Assembly: GCF_002865645.1 (NCBI RefSeq)
Contig: NW_020194667.1
Span: forward strand, 2,193,762 to 2,257,761
Direction: 5' to 3'
Source of the DNA: Hyaloscypha bicolor E
Taxonomy: Eukaryota > Ascomycota > Leotiomycetes > Helotiales > Hyaloscyphaceae
Length of the DNA: 64,000 bases
This document shows, one piece after another, positions 11,245 through 22,439 of the stretch; position 1 is the first letter of the stretch; every line of letters starts with the position of its first letter. The position numbers and the translations under genes are program-made. The notes under the pieces were generated by a model that was not told the origin of the DNA, did not search any database, and saw only the letters and a program-made list of their open reading frames with translations.

Positions 11245-12805
11245 ATGGCTAAATCTAAAGTCAAAAGGAAGCAGCAGATTACGCAAGTCGACGCTCCATC
11301 TAAAAAGCAAAAGACTGTAGCCATTGTCACGCCGCCACCAGAGAAGGATGCCTCCCGGCCCAAAACAATCCAAAGCATCGGTCTTGACGACGATGACCTC
11401 GACATCGCGATTGATACCCTGAGTACACTAGCACAGAATCCGAGCGTCATAAAATCGAAGGCATGCAAAGACTTACGAACGGCTGTTTATGAGTTCCGAC
11501 AGGCCTGTACGACTGGATTCAATACTTCAGGTATTTCTTCTACCCCGCCCCCACTACAATGCTGACGGTCGGTGAAGTCGATACCAACCTCACGGCTCGA
11601 ATCAGCGGAGCTCTTGCAGATGGGGGATATACCGAGTCTCGAATATTGCTGGCGGAGATGAGGATAAGGAGACAGACACCAAAGCTTGGGGCGCTCTGCC
11701 GTTGGGTGCGAGATCTCGACGTTGTGAGTGGCTTAGCAGAGCAGGTCGATGGATCAGGGAATAGAACGACGAGGGAGGAAGAGCTGTTGGTTGTCTTGGA
11801 TGCGATACTGAGGCTCACTGGACCTACCGACTACTCGATGGATGGGGAGGTTGCTGCTGCTCCAATTATTCCGCGAAAGGCGTGGGATTTGCGAAATGAG
11901 TTCACCGAGAGAAGGAAGATATACAATAGCGTTCTAGATGGCAGCATACTCCAGACTTTCTCAAGCGATATCAAATCTCAATTCCGAATCATCGAAACAA
12001 CTCCAGGTCTGCAACGCAAGCCTCCGAATCTCCATCCAGCCCTCCTCCACGCTTCGAGAGATGATGCAGTTCTACTATTACCGAATCCTCCAAAAACCAC
12101 GCACCACACACATCCCATAGTCCCGAACTTACATCTACTGAAAGACGTCCTGTTGCCCGAGGAGTGTATACAGATCATTGCTGCCGCGGAGACGATTGGC
12201 TTCATACCAGACGCACCAATACGGGCCGAAGGAGATGAAAGCAGTATTCTCGCACACAACTTCTACTGGATTGTGGACGATGCATTCTCTTCGAAACTTT
12301 GGTCAAGAGTGCAGCCTTTCGTCCCAAAGGTTGTTAGTCAGAGGAAGGTCCGGGGGTTGAATCGGAGGTTCAGGGTCTACAGATACGTTCCTGGTGCTGA
12401 GTACCGTGCTCATATTGGTAAGTCAACTATCCGTTGCAGAGGATCAGATGCTAACAATTGGCTGCAGACGGTGCTTGGCCTCCTTCTTCAATTGATCCTA
12501 CTGCTGACAAGTACATCTACGACTCTTCTCCTGCCGAAGCGAAGCAATCCTCTCTCTTTACCTTCCTGATATACCTGAACGATGAATTCGAGGGCGGAGA
12601 AACCACTTTCTTCTTGCCCAGTGCAAGAGAAGGAAGTATGAATGCATACCCCGTGAAGCCGATACAGGGAAGCATTGTACTCTTCCCTCACGGCGAGACA
12701 GAAGGAAGTCTTCTACACGAAGGCACTGGCGTCCGCAAAGGATCCAAACCATCAGCGAAGTATGTTATACGTACGGACGTATTATACGACGTTGATATAT
12801 CATAA
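11245..12805 (+). CDS. 2-oxoglutarate/Fe(II) dioxygenase, prolyl 4-hydroxylase type
   Basis: Exons 11245-11530, 11578-12417 and 12468-12805 (introns 47 and 50 nt; the second has a GCTAAC branch site), giving 487 residues. The N-terminus is Lys-rich (MAKSKVKRKQQ..KKQKT), a possible nuclear signal. The C-terminal half is a P4Hc-type double-stranded beta-helix. Iron ligands are visible as His374-x-Asp376 (AHID, with the Asp codon split by intron 2) and distal His459 (LLHEGTG). Lys469, ten residues after His459, fits the 2-oxoglutarate-binding lysine of prolyl 4-hydroxylases. FLIYLNDEFEGGETTFF is also diagnostic. There is no signal peptide, so an intracellular substrate is likely. The enzyme should couple 2OG decarboxylation to hydroxylation of a prolyl or similar side chain; the substrate is unknown. 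Confidence 0.87.
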
Positions 12806-13384
12806 TGCAAACGTTTTCAAGCAACATGTGCGGCCCTACCCTCAAAACTTGAATACCCAAGGGTCCACAAGCCGAAATACCGATCAATATCGGAGCATCC
12901 AATCAATTAGATTCGCCCCAAAGCGGTACCCGGGCCGCCCTAATCTCAGGAAGTTCGTTGATTGATGTTGATTTCTGCTAAACCCCATAAGTTCGTCAAG
13001 TCCCCCTTGTTTTCAGAGCCCCACCAATCAGAAGTCTGGTTGAATAAATTCCAAACGTGCGCAGGGTCTCCGAAAGAGGCTCGCAGCTTTATTTCGTTCA
13101 TCAGCCTCGGCCAGCACAATGCCCGTCTGATAAACTTTTCTAGCCGCAACGTTCATCAAGATCCTCAGCCATTGACAAATGGTTTTTACCAGCTGGTCAT
13201 CGGCTACATTATGGACCTAGCTACCACCAGTGTTTAATTGGACAATTGAGAACTATTCCTGTGAAGCCCTAGCCGTCGGCACGTCTAGGACAATTGTCGT
13301 AGGTGGAGAATGCGTGCGTGGATCGGAAGTGTAATAACGGGACTCTTGCTATGGCGTGTTCTCCTGCTTTCTCTTCTATATAAA
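12806..13384. other. Gene-free stretch
   Basis: Nothing supported between the dioxygenase stop and the GH3 remnant. Short frames here have no recognisable content. Confidence 0.4.
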
Positions 13385-14295
13385 AGAGATCTTGAGCTGG
13401 AGCTGGCATTCAATAGGGCTGGCGCTCCGGCACTGCCGAATTCCCCTACCTCACCGCCCCTCGACGCAATAAAAGCCCAAGCCTCCTCGATAACACTGTC
13501 CTCATAAGCTCCACAAGCTCCTCCCCCTCAGCCGGTGTTTCTGCCGCAGCTTCCGCAGCCACAGCCCTAGTATTCATCAACTAGAAAACAATTGTAGTCA
13601 TCCACTCCGTTGATCCCTTGATCCCGGAATCAATCTTTGCTTTACTCCCCGTAGTAGCAGTCGTCTGGCCCGACATCCCGGGTCAAGAATCAGGAAACGG
13701 CCTCGCCTACATCCTTTACGGGACTTCAAGCCCCAGCGGCAAACTGCCTTTCACGATCGCGAAGCAGAGGAGTGATTACGGAACTGCTGTCAAGGACGGC
13801 AATGATCAATATCCTGAGGGACTGTTCATTGATTATCGACATTTCGATAAAAACTCAATTGTCCCGAGATATGAATTCGGCTTCGGGTTGTCCCACACTA
13901 CGTTTGCGTATTCAAACTTGAGTATCTCAAACTTAAGCACCGCAGCTCCAAGCAAGGGCTTGGCGCCAGGAGGACTGAAGGCCCTTTATAATATCGCCGC
14001 TACAGTCTCTGCAACGATTACTAACAACGGCACTGTGGAAGGGAAGGAGGTTGCGCAGCTATGCATAAGCTTGCCAAGTTCGGCGCCAGAGAGTCCGCCG
14101 AAGCAACTTAGAGGTTTCAGTAAGTTGAACTTGAAGTGTTGAGCGAGTGGAAAGGCTACGGTTGACGTGAGGAGGGAGGATCTGAGTTTTTGGGATGTGG
14201 GGAGTAGGAGTTGGGTCTTGCGGAAGGGGAATTTTGAGGTCGCGGTTGGGGCGAGACCGAGGGATGAGAGGCCGATTGGAACAGTTGAAAGTTAG
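13385..14295 (+). pseudogene. Glycoside hydrolase family 3 (beta-glucosidase) remnant
   Basis: C-terminal part of a secreted GH3 beta-glucosidase. Segments seen: LPNSPTSPPLDAIKAQASS (about 13429-13489), TALVFIN then TIVVIHSVDPL, VVWPDIPGQESGNGLAYILYG, SPSGKLPFTIAK, a PRYEFGFGLSHTTFAYS stretch, and a fibronectin III-like tail (EGKEVAQLCISLP..PKQLRGFSKL; VDVRREDLSFWDVGS). Breaks: a frameshift near 13490; a stop (TAG 13582-13584) at a deletion joint where intact enzymes have about 40 residues between FINS and TIVVIH; and a TGA at 14140-14142 before the last 50 residues. The catalytic N-terminal barrel is missing altogether. It is a truncated, inactive copy; the intact paralogue, if any, is elsewhere. 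Confidence 0.85.
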
Positions 14296-15975
14296 AGGCA
14301 GGGTGGGAAGGGGAGGTGAAGGTTGGTTTTTGACGTTAGTGGGCGCGATTCACGTGCTGGGGCTCCGCTAGGTTTGTCTCGCGTAAGTGAATCCTGTATG
14401 TGGATCCTACCTAGTCAGGGGGGGATTTAAGCGAGAATGGAAAGGGGAAGCGAGGGGACACTTGAAAGTGCTAAAACTCAACGCCCAATGAAATCTTGAG
14501 ACCCTGCGATATGCTGTAATTGCTTTGTGTGGGCCGCTACCGTATTGTACTTGGTCCCTCTATTTTTCTTCAATCTTTGACAATCTAAGCAAAGAGATGT
14601 GCTTAGTATCCTAGGGTCATGTGTAGCGCGAGAACCATATCACACTTCGATGGCGTTATTGAGAATGGGCGCATTTAAGGTATTTTATGTGAGGCAAGTC
14701 AGTATTTTTATCTTACGGAAAGGTTCACAGCTGATTTTCCCGGCCGCAAGCCACAGGACCTGCAAGTCATGAAGTGGGGAGAAGGGTTACATAACATTTA
14801 AAACTTACACGGTATCATTTCTTATCCCTGTTGTATTTGACCTTCAGATTGGCTTCGTCTACAAGTCTCTGTATCGCCAATTTCTCATCAAAGCATGCAT
14901 TACTCTTCAGTTTCTTCAGCGTTTTGGCTAATTGCTCTCTCTAAGAGAAGATTCTGCTGAATAGACATCTTGTTCAAGGAAGCCTCGTTTTAGGTTCAAT
15001 TGAGAAGTTGACGACAATGAAAGTGCCAAGCACTGTAGCAGCTCGTTAAAGCCGCAAAATCCTTTTATATCATAAATTCGAAGGCCGCAATGAATAGGGA
15101 AACACGGAGGGCTTCTTCGATAGAGCTATGCGTAATATTGAGTTCCCACAGACCCAAAAAATCCCACAGACGCTTGGTGTCACGGCCTGGACAAGCTGTG
15201 GAAGTGGAATGTGTGGTGTTTGTGTAAATATATGTATGAATGATCGTGCCCTAAGGGCGGTGAAGAAGCTATATATACGCCTGTGCGCAGCACGTGACAC
15301 TTGGTGACACAACTGAAGTTTCACTGAGATTATCGCGGCGACTCAAACTTAAAGCTGTTCTTGTTACTCTTGAATTCGTCATGCGATTTCCCGGATCGCA
15401 TTTTTTGCAAAGGACAAACAATGTTATTAGAGACGTAAGGCTAGCTTGTTCGAAGTGGAGTCTTCTTCCGTTTGTTGCGCGAAAACGGCTGACAACTCAT
15501 CCAGAGGCAAACAAACATTGAACATGGAATAGCCCTTTGGAACAAAGCAAGCCTCGAACTCTTGGTTTTCTTTTCGGTTTCGGCGACGGACCATGGAAGT
15601 TGGTCCTCAACTGACCACTTAGCCATGAGTTCTAATACTTCAGACGTTGATGTGTCACAAGACTCCAGCAGTCACGTCAAATGTGAGGGCTTAATTCTAA
15701 ACCCAGGGAGCAGCAATGTACACAGAAGCCAATTAATGATTTCATTGACAACGAGACTATTTGGTATCGCTGATTAAGGGCTCATGACTCTCTGCCTGGA
15801 ACAGATTAGCAATTCATAGTATCAAGTGACGAAACATGAGTCCGGTTTGAGCAAAGGAAGTCTCTCTGACTCTCTCCAAAGGTGCTTTTGACTCACACCC
15901 ACCGCACCGACTCCCCCCTCGTAATCTCAACGCCCCTCTTGACCTCACCCAACAAGTCTACGTCCCAGATCCAAT
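14296..15975. other. Gene-free stretch
   Basis: About 1.7 kb with no supportable gene on either strand. Composition is moderately AT-rich but without the CpA depletion of the block further right. Frames near 15070-15324 (-) and 15562-15777 (+) have no recognisable features. Confidence 0.45.
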
Positions 15976-16545
15976 TCACTCTAGTATCGAGATTGGCTTT
16001 AATTTAGCTAGGTCACTTCCCATGCTTGCCGTCGCAAACTCCGTTTTCTCTCCCATCCCTCTGCTTGTGCCGGTGACTTTCTGCGTCCGTGGCCTTCCGA
16101 CGTATTCGTGGGCATATAAACAGGCTTTCAGCTTTGTATTTATACTTGACGAAGTGGTCTGCGGGCCGTTGAGAACTTGTCCGAGAATGTTGTTGAGGAT
16201 AAGTGAGTCCTCAAATGCCATCCCTGCACCCTAGCCTTGGTGAGGAGTTGAGGCGTGCGCTCCATCCCCCATCAATGTAACGCAGTCTCTGACATACGTA
16301 GGGCTGGTAAGTGATCATATAGTGCCCAGCGTTCTGGACGCTTGGTGTGCGAAAGTAGCTCTTTAATGGGACTGCCCCAATTCGCAAACACAGAAGGCAC
16401 AGTCTCAGCAGTGACGGGTTGGATCCAGTTTGTGTCAGTCCGAATACTTTCATATGAATTGTTGTTGGTTGGAGTAAGGATGCAGTCGATGGTGGAATAA
16501 GTTTGATGAGTTCATCGAGGAATCTTGCGTGATGGAAACATGCTC
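15976..16545 (-). pseudogene. FAD-dependent monooxygenase (salicylate hydroxylase-like) remnant
   Basis: Minus-strand C-terminal about 190 residues of a class A flavoprotein monooxygenase. In order: HHARFLDELIKLIPPST; TNWIQPVTAETV.., KRPERWALYDHLPA; then, after a one-base frameshift near 16300, YVRDCVTLMGDGAHASTPHQG; an in-frame TAG at 16231-16233; then GAGMAFEDSLILNNILGQ and EYVGRPRTQKVTGTSR. GDxAHxxxPxxGxG is the second FAD-binding motif of this family and the stop sits inside it. The N-terminal Rossmann GxGxxG part is not present upstream. The stop is compatible with CAG to TAG, a CpA transition of the RIP type. Non-functional. Confidence 0.85.
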
Positions 16546-16836
16546 GACCAGGTTTAGGTGACCAGTGTAACAGACCGTCGTTATTAAAATATTGAATCTA
16601 GTTTCAATATTGTCAGAATCATGCGTTGAATTTCAGAGACACGAAATATTTATCAGATAGTTCCCAATGATGTTTGAAGACGCATTTAGACCTGAGCTGT
16701 GCGAGTGAGACATGGGCCAGAAGCCTTTTCGGGGAAGTTAACATACGGTGTACCGAAAGAGCGTTAGCAACGCAAATTTCTAGATATTCGTCTTGTGCTA
16801 TTGCGTAAGTTCAGGGTGATCTCAGACTATATATTC
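16546..16836. other. Short gene-free spacer between two pseudogenes
   Basis: AT-richer spacer between the monooxygenase and aldo-keto reductase remnants. Both lie on the minus strand. No feature recognised. Confidence 0.3.
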
Positions 16837-17640
16837 CTAGTGAAAATGCTTTGCACAAACTCCTCCTCCCGTTTCCCAACCCTCATCCAACGATTTTACC
16901 ACGTCGTCCGAAAGAGGACCTTTCTCCAAGCTCGCTAAATTTCCCTCTAGCTGGGCCGCATTGCTTGCACCAATAATTATGGCATCACCAAATTCGCTCT
17001 TTAGCAACGAATGATTCAGCATCCACCTTAGAGCACACTCCGCTACAGTAAGGCCATGCTCTTGCGCAACTTGTCGAAGAGTTTAAAGTCAGTAACGTTG
17101 CCCAAGTAAAGAGCAGGAAGTAGAATAAAAAATTAAGAGAGACAGACCGGTCTCAATATATCCGGAGCATCAAAATACTTCTCATTCCAATACCTTCTCC
17201 TATAATTCTGTCCCTGCCGCCTCTGTGGGTCAAATCTCGACCCCTTCTCAATCTCATCATGCTTCTTCAACATTTGCCTTGTGTATCTTAATGTTAAATA
17301 CCCTTCAGCCAATGGATTGAAGGTGCAAAATGCAACGTGGTAGTTCCTTAGACATGGGAGCAACTTAGGCTCGACCGCACGATGGAGTGCATTGCACACA
17401 CCCTGATACACAGCCGACTTGATACAACCATTACGATCACAGGTTTCACAAATCTGAGCCACTTCCCAAACCGCGTAATTGCTAATGTCGAATCTGCGAA
17501 AGAGACCTTTTTTGTGGAGATTGTTGACTACGCGGAGGGTGGTCTCGTGTGGTGTACTCCGTTCAGGTGCATGTAAGTACCATATATCAATCTTATCAGC
17601 TTTCAAGCTCTCAGGAGATTTTTGCAGTGCAAGACACAGG
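16837..17640 (-). pseudogene. Aldo-keto reductase (AKR7-like) remnant
   Basis: Minus-strand C-terminal two thirds of an aflatoxin-aldehyde-reductase-type AKR. Matches include SLKADKIDIWYLHAPERSTPHE (with the catalytic His in YLH), RRFDISNYAVWEVAQICE, VYQGVCNALHRAVEPKLLPC, FNPLAEGYLT, then LNHSLLKSEFGDAIIIGAS.. and a C-terminus ending KHFH. The first about 110 residues, including the Asp, Tyr and Lys of the catalytic tetrad, are absent: homology stops near 17640, next to a short inverted repeat. About 85 bp at 17150-17070 look like an intron, but the flanking phases do not join (one base short), so the frame is also broken there. Inactive fragment. Confidence 0.83.
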
Positions 17641-17642
17641 TG

Positions 17643-17673
17643 CGAGGGGGGAAATGTAAAACAACCCCCCTCG
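17643..17673. repeat. Short inverted repeat at the AKR truncation point
   Basis: Nine-base arms CGAGGGGGG and CCCCCCTCG separated by 13 bp. It lies exactly where the aldo-keto reductase homology ends, so it may be the end or scar of an inserted element. Nothing else is recognised between it and the gene starting at 17922. Confidence 0.4.
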
Positions 17674-17921
17674 TAAGGGTAAATCGTGATTTAGCGTTTG
17701 CTTTTTGCGATTGTGATTTGTAAATTGGCGCCGGCACATGTGAACCTTGTGGCTTTCCGTACTTTCCGTAGATCCTTACGGCCTTTCCGTAGCTAACCTT
17801 TAATAAAGCTGCCGCAACCCCGCACCGGAGAAGCATCATTTCTCGACTGAATCAAGAAGGCCCCAGCGACTATCCTGTCACACCACTTTGAAACACAAGG
17901 CGCCTTGACACCATTAGCAAG

Positions 17922-20170
17922 ATGAAAATATCTAGTACGCGTCTTGTGCTGTTGACGGCCGGGGTTCACGGGGTGGCTGCGAGAGGTATTTCCCTCCCAA
18001 TAACTTCATCTTTGAAACCAACATTAGTCCTACAGAAGCGCTCCAATCCGCCGCCGTTAATGCTAATGGGGAGGGTCGTACCTTGACCCCCCAAAACAAT
18101 TACAATGGCTGGGTCAATCCTGAAGATTTGGCTCCTATGCCACAGTGCATCGCTCAGCAGGATCAATCCACCTGGCTGAGTACCATGACGAAATGTACCA
18201 GCAAACAATGCACCTCGCACTTTGGATTTATCTGCACCCACCACCAATGGCTGACTCAGCTCAGCTGTCTCAGCATTGGATTTTCCTCCGATGTTATTGA
18301 AGGTTATCTCCCATACTGTGGTAGATCAGTACTCGCCAAAGCGCAGTTGTATCTATGGATCCGTAAAATCACCGGTCGAACATGGCTTGTTGATGTCGGC
18401 GACGCGAACGGGCTGCAAAATCTCTCCCCGGCCTCCCTAGCTGAAGGCTACGCGGCCGTGGACGTGACTTACAATGCACCAACATGCCTAACCGGCTCGG
18501 TTTCTGCTCTATCAATGGAACCATTTCAACATGTAATGGCCTCCTGTAGTTTCACAAGCACGACCCAACATACCGGAAATGCCGCTCGCCCTTGGGAATA
18601 TAGTGAATCCCTACGGTCCATGATTGCTCTGGATTTTGAAACTGTTGGTTACGATCTCACTCGGGGTAGCATCGGATATGGCGACTATTTTGATAAAGAA
18701 TGCTTCTGCAGCGCCTTCGCTATAGAACCGGAACCCTGTTCAAGTTCAGGGCAGTTAGACTTGACGAAGGAGCGGCTATGGATTAATGCCACCTGTGGGT
18801 CGACGCTCTTACCCGATAACTGGACGGACATACTCAAAACCACGGAATTCGCGTGCATTCCCATCGAAGACTGGCACTGGCCCATGTGTGTCGTGGATAT
18901 GCCGAAGCAGGTGATCGAGCTTACAGATCAGTGTGCAACCGATGCTTGTGAGCCTGACTCAAGTGGCTACTGCAAAGTCAAGCGCGCAGTTGACAGGGCT
19001 TGCTTTTGCCGCGACATTAGTTACGATTCCTGCGGAGGTTCGTGCCAGATATTCGAGACCCGAATAGACTATATAAACTGGCTCCACGATCTTTGTAGCA
19101 ATGTGCAGGACTGGCACGGTCTGCCAGATAATTGGCGTCAATTAGCCGCCCCTACCCCTCTCGACATGATTCCATGGCGATGGACTATCAAACCATCCAA
19201 CGATTCAAACATTACCTATATCACTCGTTTGGGATCTATCAAGTCAACGGAAACATGTGCCTCGAATGAGTGGAAGCTCGGAAGCTTTGCTCTAGTGAAT
19301 ATAGCTACTTTCTTTGCCGCATTTCTCCGCCAGAGAACAAGCATACATCGAATCGCACGCGGCTTTCAATGGCACCAGCACCCATGGTGTTGGTTTTTCA
19401 AGGGGACTTTGATCGCCGCTCTTCAACTCCTTGCAAACTGGTTCAATACACTTCTGGTCCAAAAAACCCCTGGTTATGAGGACGTTCCCGTTATTCAATT
19501 GATGCTCCTCTGGTGCTCAATGCCTCGGCTTGCTTGGCTAACGATTTTGCTGATTGGTGTACAACCATTTGAAGCTATGAATTTCTCCGCGGCCGCGTCT
19601 TCTTTATTTGCGGAAGTTATCCTCCAATTTGTATCATCATATTACATGGTTATGACCGTCAATTATGGTCGAGAACACGACTTCTACTTTGGAGCTCTAG
19701 AAAGGGCGGATAGAGGGATACCAGCAAAAATCATGTATGCTGGTGCACTCATATGGCTTTTTATCATTAGCCTGGCGCTCGTTCAGTTAATACGGGCTAC
19801 ATGCAAGGTGAATAGGTTGACTGGATCTGGCAGCCTCGATTTACCAAAGTGGCAGAGAGGCAAGCAGACAACATCGAGCATTGCGGAGGAGCTGATGGCC
19901 CAGTTGAATGAACGTTGCACAAGGTTAATGGAACAGTTGGCATATTATTGGATGGACAAGAGTAGGGACTCAGAAGAAACACCGTTGACGAGCAGCGAGG
20001 GAGGAGATTACAGGGTGTATGGCACTTTCTCTGTTAAAGGCCAAAACAACTGGGCATCCCAGAAAGCATCTGTGGAACTGTATGCAGCCACGGTAATTAG
20101 CATGCTCCTTCTTTGGATTGCGCAGTGGCTCTTTTGGGGTGGATTTATTAGTCTTAGTTCGGAAGAGTAG
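17922..20170 (+). CDS. Large secreted/membrane Cys-rich protein, six predicted TM helices
   Basis: Exon 1 17922-17985, intron 17986-18035 (50 nt), exon 2 18036-20170, giving 732 residues. The N-terminus MKISSTRLVLLTAGVHGVAAR is a signal peptide and the intron lies just after it. Residues about 40-430 form a Cys-rich ectodomain with paired cysteines (CTSKQC, CFCSAFAI, CVVDMPK, CATDACEPD, CFCRDISYDSCGGSC), recalling but not matching CFEM-type extracellular domains. From about 437 there are hydrophobic segments near 437-452, 476-497, 507-530, 540-565, 587-608 and 707-727, with a hydrophilic loop (about 610-700) before the last. The layout (signal peptide, Cys-rich ectodomain, polytopic C-terminus) fits fungal receptor-like membrane proteins of unknown ligand. 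It has normal codon use although it is the last gene before the RIP block. Function not assigned. Confidence 0.8.
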
Positions 20171-20803
20171 GTATTCATGCACATACCCGGTCCATATTAG
20201 CTAACCGGACTTAGGTTCTGCCCCCCTAAGCTTGGGGTTCTCACGGCTGTCTGGATTGCTTTCTCAGTGGCAGGCGCTACTATTGGGGCTACTTGATAAA
20301 GTACATAACTTAGTTCATAAGGGGCCAGAGCACCTTATCGTACAACGCGTGCAGGACTATCTTAACCGGATTCCTGTGTATTTTCAATTTGTCAGGGGCT
20401 AGGCACGGAGTATCTCCGCTCCACTATTCAAGCCAAGCTATATTGTTTCAGTACTTTTGGGATACCGGTAAGTGCTTTCTCTTCAAGTGGAGTGAGACAT
20501 TGTTGGCTCTTGGCCTTCTGCTCTTTCGAGCGCCGCCCATTTGCACGATGATAATGGAGGGTAGAGAGAGAGACCATTTTTACGCTTGATAGGGCATTAT
20601 ATGTTTGAGGCTCCCCCAGCAGAAAGCCCTCTTCAAGGGCTTCACTGGCGCGGTCGCTCATAACTTACGGCAATAAATGGAGATAGAGGAGAGACATTAA
20701 TGAACGCGAAGGCAGACAGGTGGCTGCTTATGGAAACTTCTAGAAGAAGCTTGCTTAAGCTTATTAAAGGCTTATTAATATTAATTCGTTTACTTATATT
20801 GTG
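20171..20803. other. Gene-free transition toward the AT block
   Basis: No supported gene. Composition becomes steadily more AT-rich after about 20700. Small frames are not convincing. Confidence 0.45.
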
Positions 20804-20877
20804 ATGTGGATTTCTCTCCCTGGTCACGTGGCGCGGTCATGTGACCTCCGGACATCCGCAGTCCGCAGTCCGCTTAC
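20804..20877 (+). repeat. Left copy of a long-range inverted repeat
   Basis: About 75 bp (CCTGGTCACGTGG, GTCATGTGACCTCCGG, GCAGTCCGCAGTCCGCTTA) recurs in reverse complement at 62885-62962 on the far side of the AT block. The right copy belongs to the 705-bp TIR element there, so the left copy is probably a fragment of the same family. Confidence 0.75.
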
Positions 20878-20960
20878 CGCATTATCTGGTGTATATAACC
20901 CCCCCTTATTCAGGACTATCCCCTAATAAAAGACCATTTCCAGAGAAATTCCTGGTGCAA

Positions 20961-21002
20961 TAGCTTAGTAATATAAGACTATAGTCTTATATTACTAAGC
21001 TA
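20961..21002. repeat. Perfect 42-bp palindrome
   Basis: Read base by base, 20961-20981 is the exact reverse complement of 20982-21002 (arms TAGCTTAGTAATATAAGACTA), with no spacer. It lies at the point where base composition switches to the AT-rich RIP block. Confidence 0.9.
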
Positions 21003-22076
21003 ATTTTAATTTGCTAGTTTAGAATAATTCAAGTAGTTTTCTAATAAATTTTCTAGCTAATTCTTAATATATATAATTTGCGGCTTTACTAGAAAATATA
21101 ATAAAAAAGAATAATAAAACTATATTTATATATTCTTATTATTAATATTTTTATCTCTATTAACTTCTTTATTAAAATCTAATTTAAATAGCTTATTATT
21201 CTTAAAATTAATTATATTCTTTTTATTCTATTCCTTAATTATAATTCTTTTTATAACTTCCTTTATAATATAAAAGCAGCCTAAATTATTATTATTATTA
21301 TTAATTGTTTTTCTAGCCTCTTTATTATTTATTATAAAGCTCTTTTTATTTTCTTTTAATAACTTTTAATAATTATTATATATAAGCTATAAAAGATCTT
21401 ATAAGCTATTAATAAGTAATACTAAATTAATATTTAAAAAGCATTTAATAATAGCCTCTTTATACTTTTTATAAATCTTTTTATATATATAATTTAATGA
21501 ATTTAAGTATTTTTTTATTTTATTATATATATTTTAATAAGCTTATTAATTAAAATATTAAGAACTTAAAAAATTTAGCTTTACTTTCTTTAATTCAGGC
21601 TTCTTATTTCCCTTTTTTCTTTTATTTATATATAATTTAAAGAAATTAAGGACAAGAATTCGAAGTTATTTTTATATAAAAAATATATAAAGATATAAAA
21701 GTATTAGCCTAAGCCTTTTTATTAAAAATTACCTATATATTAAAATAATACTTTTTATATTTTATTTATTATTAAAAGATTTCTTTTTCTAGTCTTTATT
21801 ATACTAGTAAGAATTAGACTAGAACTAGTTAGATATATAAAGTTAAAGTTAGGAAATATAAGTTAAGATTATATATTATAACTTTACTTAAGCTAGTATA
21901 TAAGCCTATATATAGCTTGTAATTATTTAGATTCGAGGTTTTTTCGAGATTTTCTTCTCTTTAGCTTTGAATTATTAAAATAAAAATAGTTTAACTTTGC
22001 TTTTTAGGCTCTAGATCTTATACTTGTAATAAAATATAAGAAAGGCTTAAATATTAGACTATTATTACGGGCTATT
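21003..22076. other. AT-rich, unassigned
   Basis: Heavily mutated sequence between the palindrome and E1. No coding motif recognised on either strand. Confidence 0.4.
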
Positions 22077-22374
22077 TGTAATATATATAGGGTCGTACGT
22101 AATTTAAGGGCATGTAATGAACCTCGGATATTACGGGTATTAATTAGGGAGTTTGGTAGCTCTTTAATATCCCAACTAATTACTATTTATATTATATATA
22201 TTAGGCTTATAAATTACTAATTATATATATGTTATCGGGGCCTCCTATTTAGAGGGGGCTTCCCTGGATCTTATAGGAGGGATAGAGATTAGTTCTATAC
22301 TAAATTTAATACTATAGTTTCATAATATACTAATTCATTCTATTATCTTATTACTTACTAATAAATACTTTATA
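22077..22374 (+). repeat. E1 5' LTR
   Basis: Direct repeat with 29609-29904, sharing long blocks such as CATGTAATGAACCTCGGATA and GGGGCTTCCCT, with mostly C/T and G/A differences. Ends resemble TG..CA after RIP. Confidence 0.88.
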
Positions 22375-22439
22375 AGCTAATCTCTCTACTTTCAAAGAAG
22401 GTAGTTTAATAAATAATTATATCTCGAAATCTGCAAAAT

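Noticed and set aside
10898..11320. Open frame upstream of the dioxygenase
   Set aside because: Different frame from the real exon 1 and no protein-like content.
13310..13384. TATA-like motif and ATG before the GH3 remnant as an active gene start
   Set aside because: Downstream frame is broken three times and lacks the catalytic domain.
15562..15777. Small open frame (+)
   Set aside because: No homology signal, isolated in a gene-free region.
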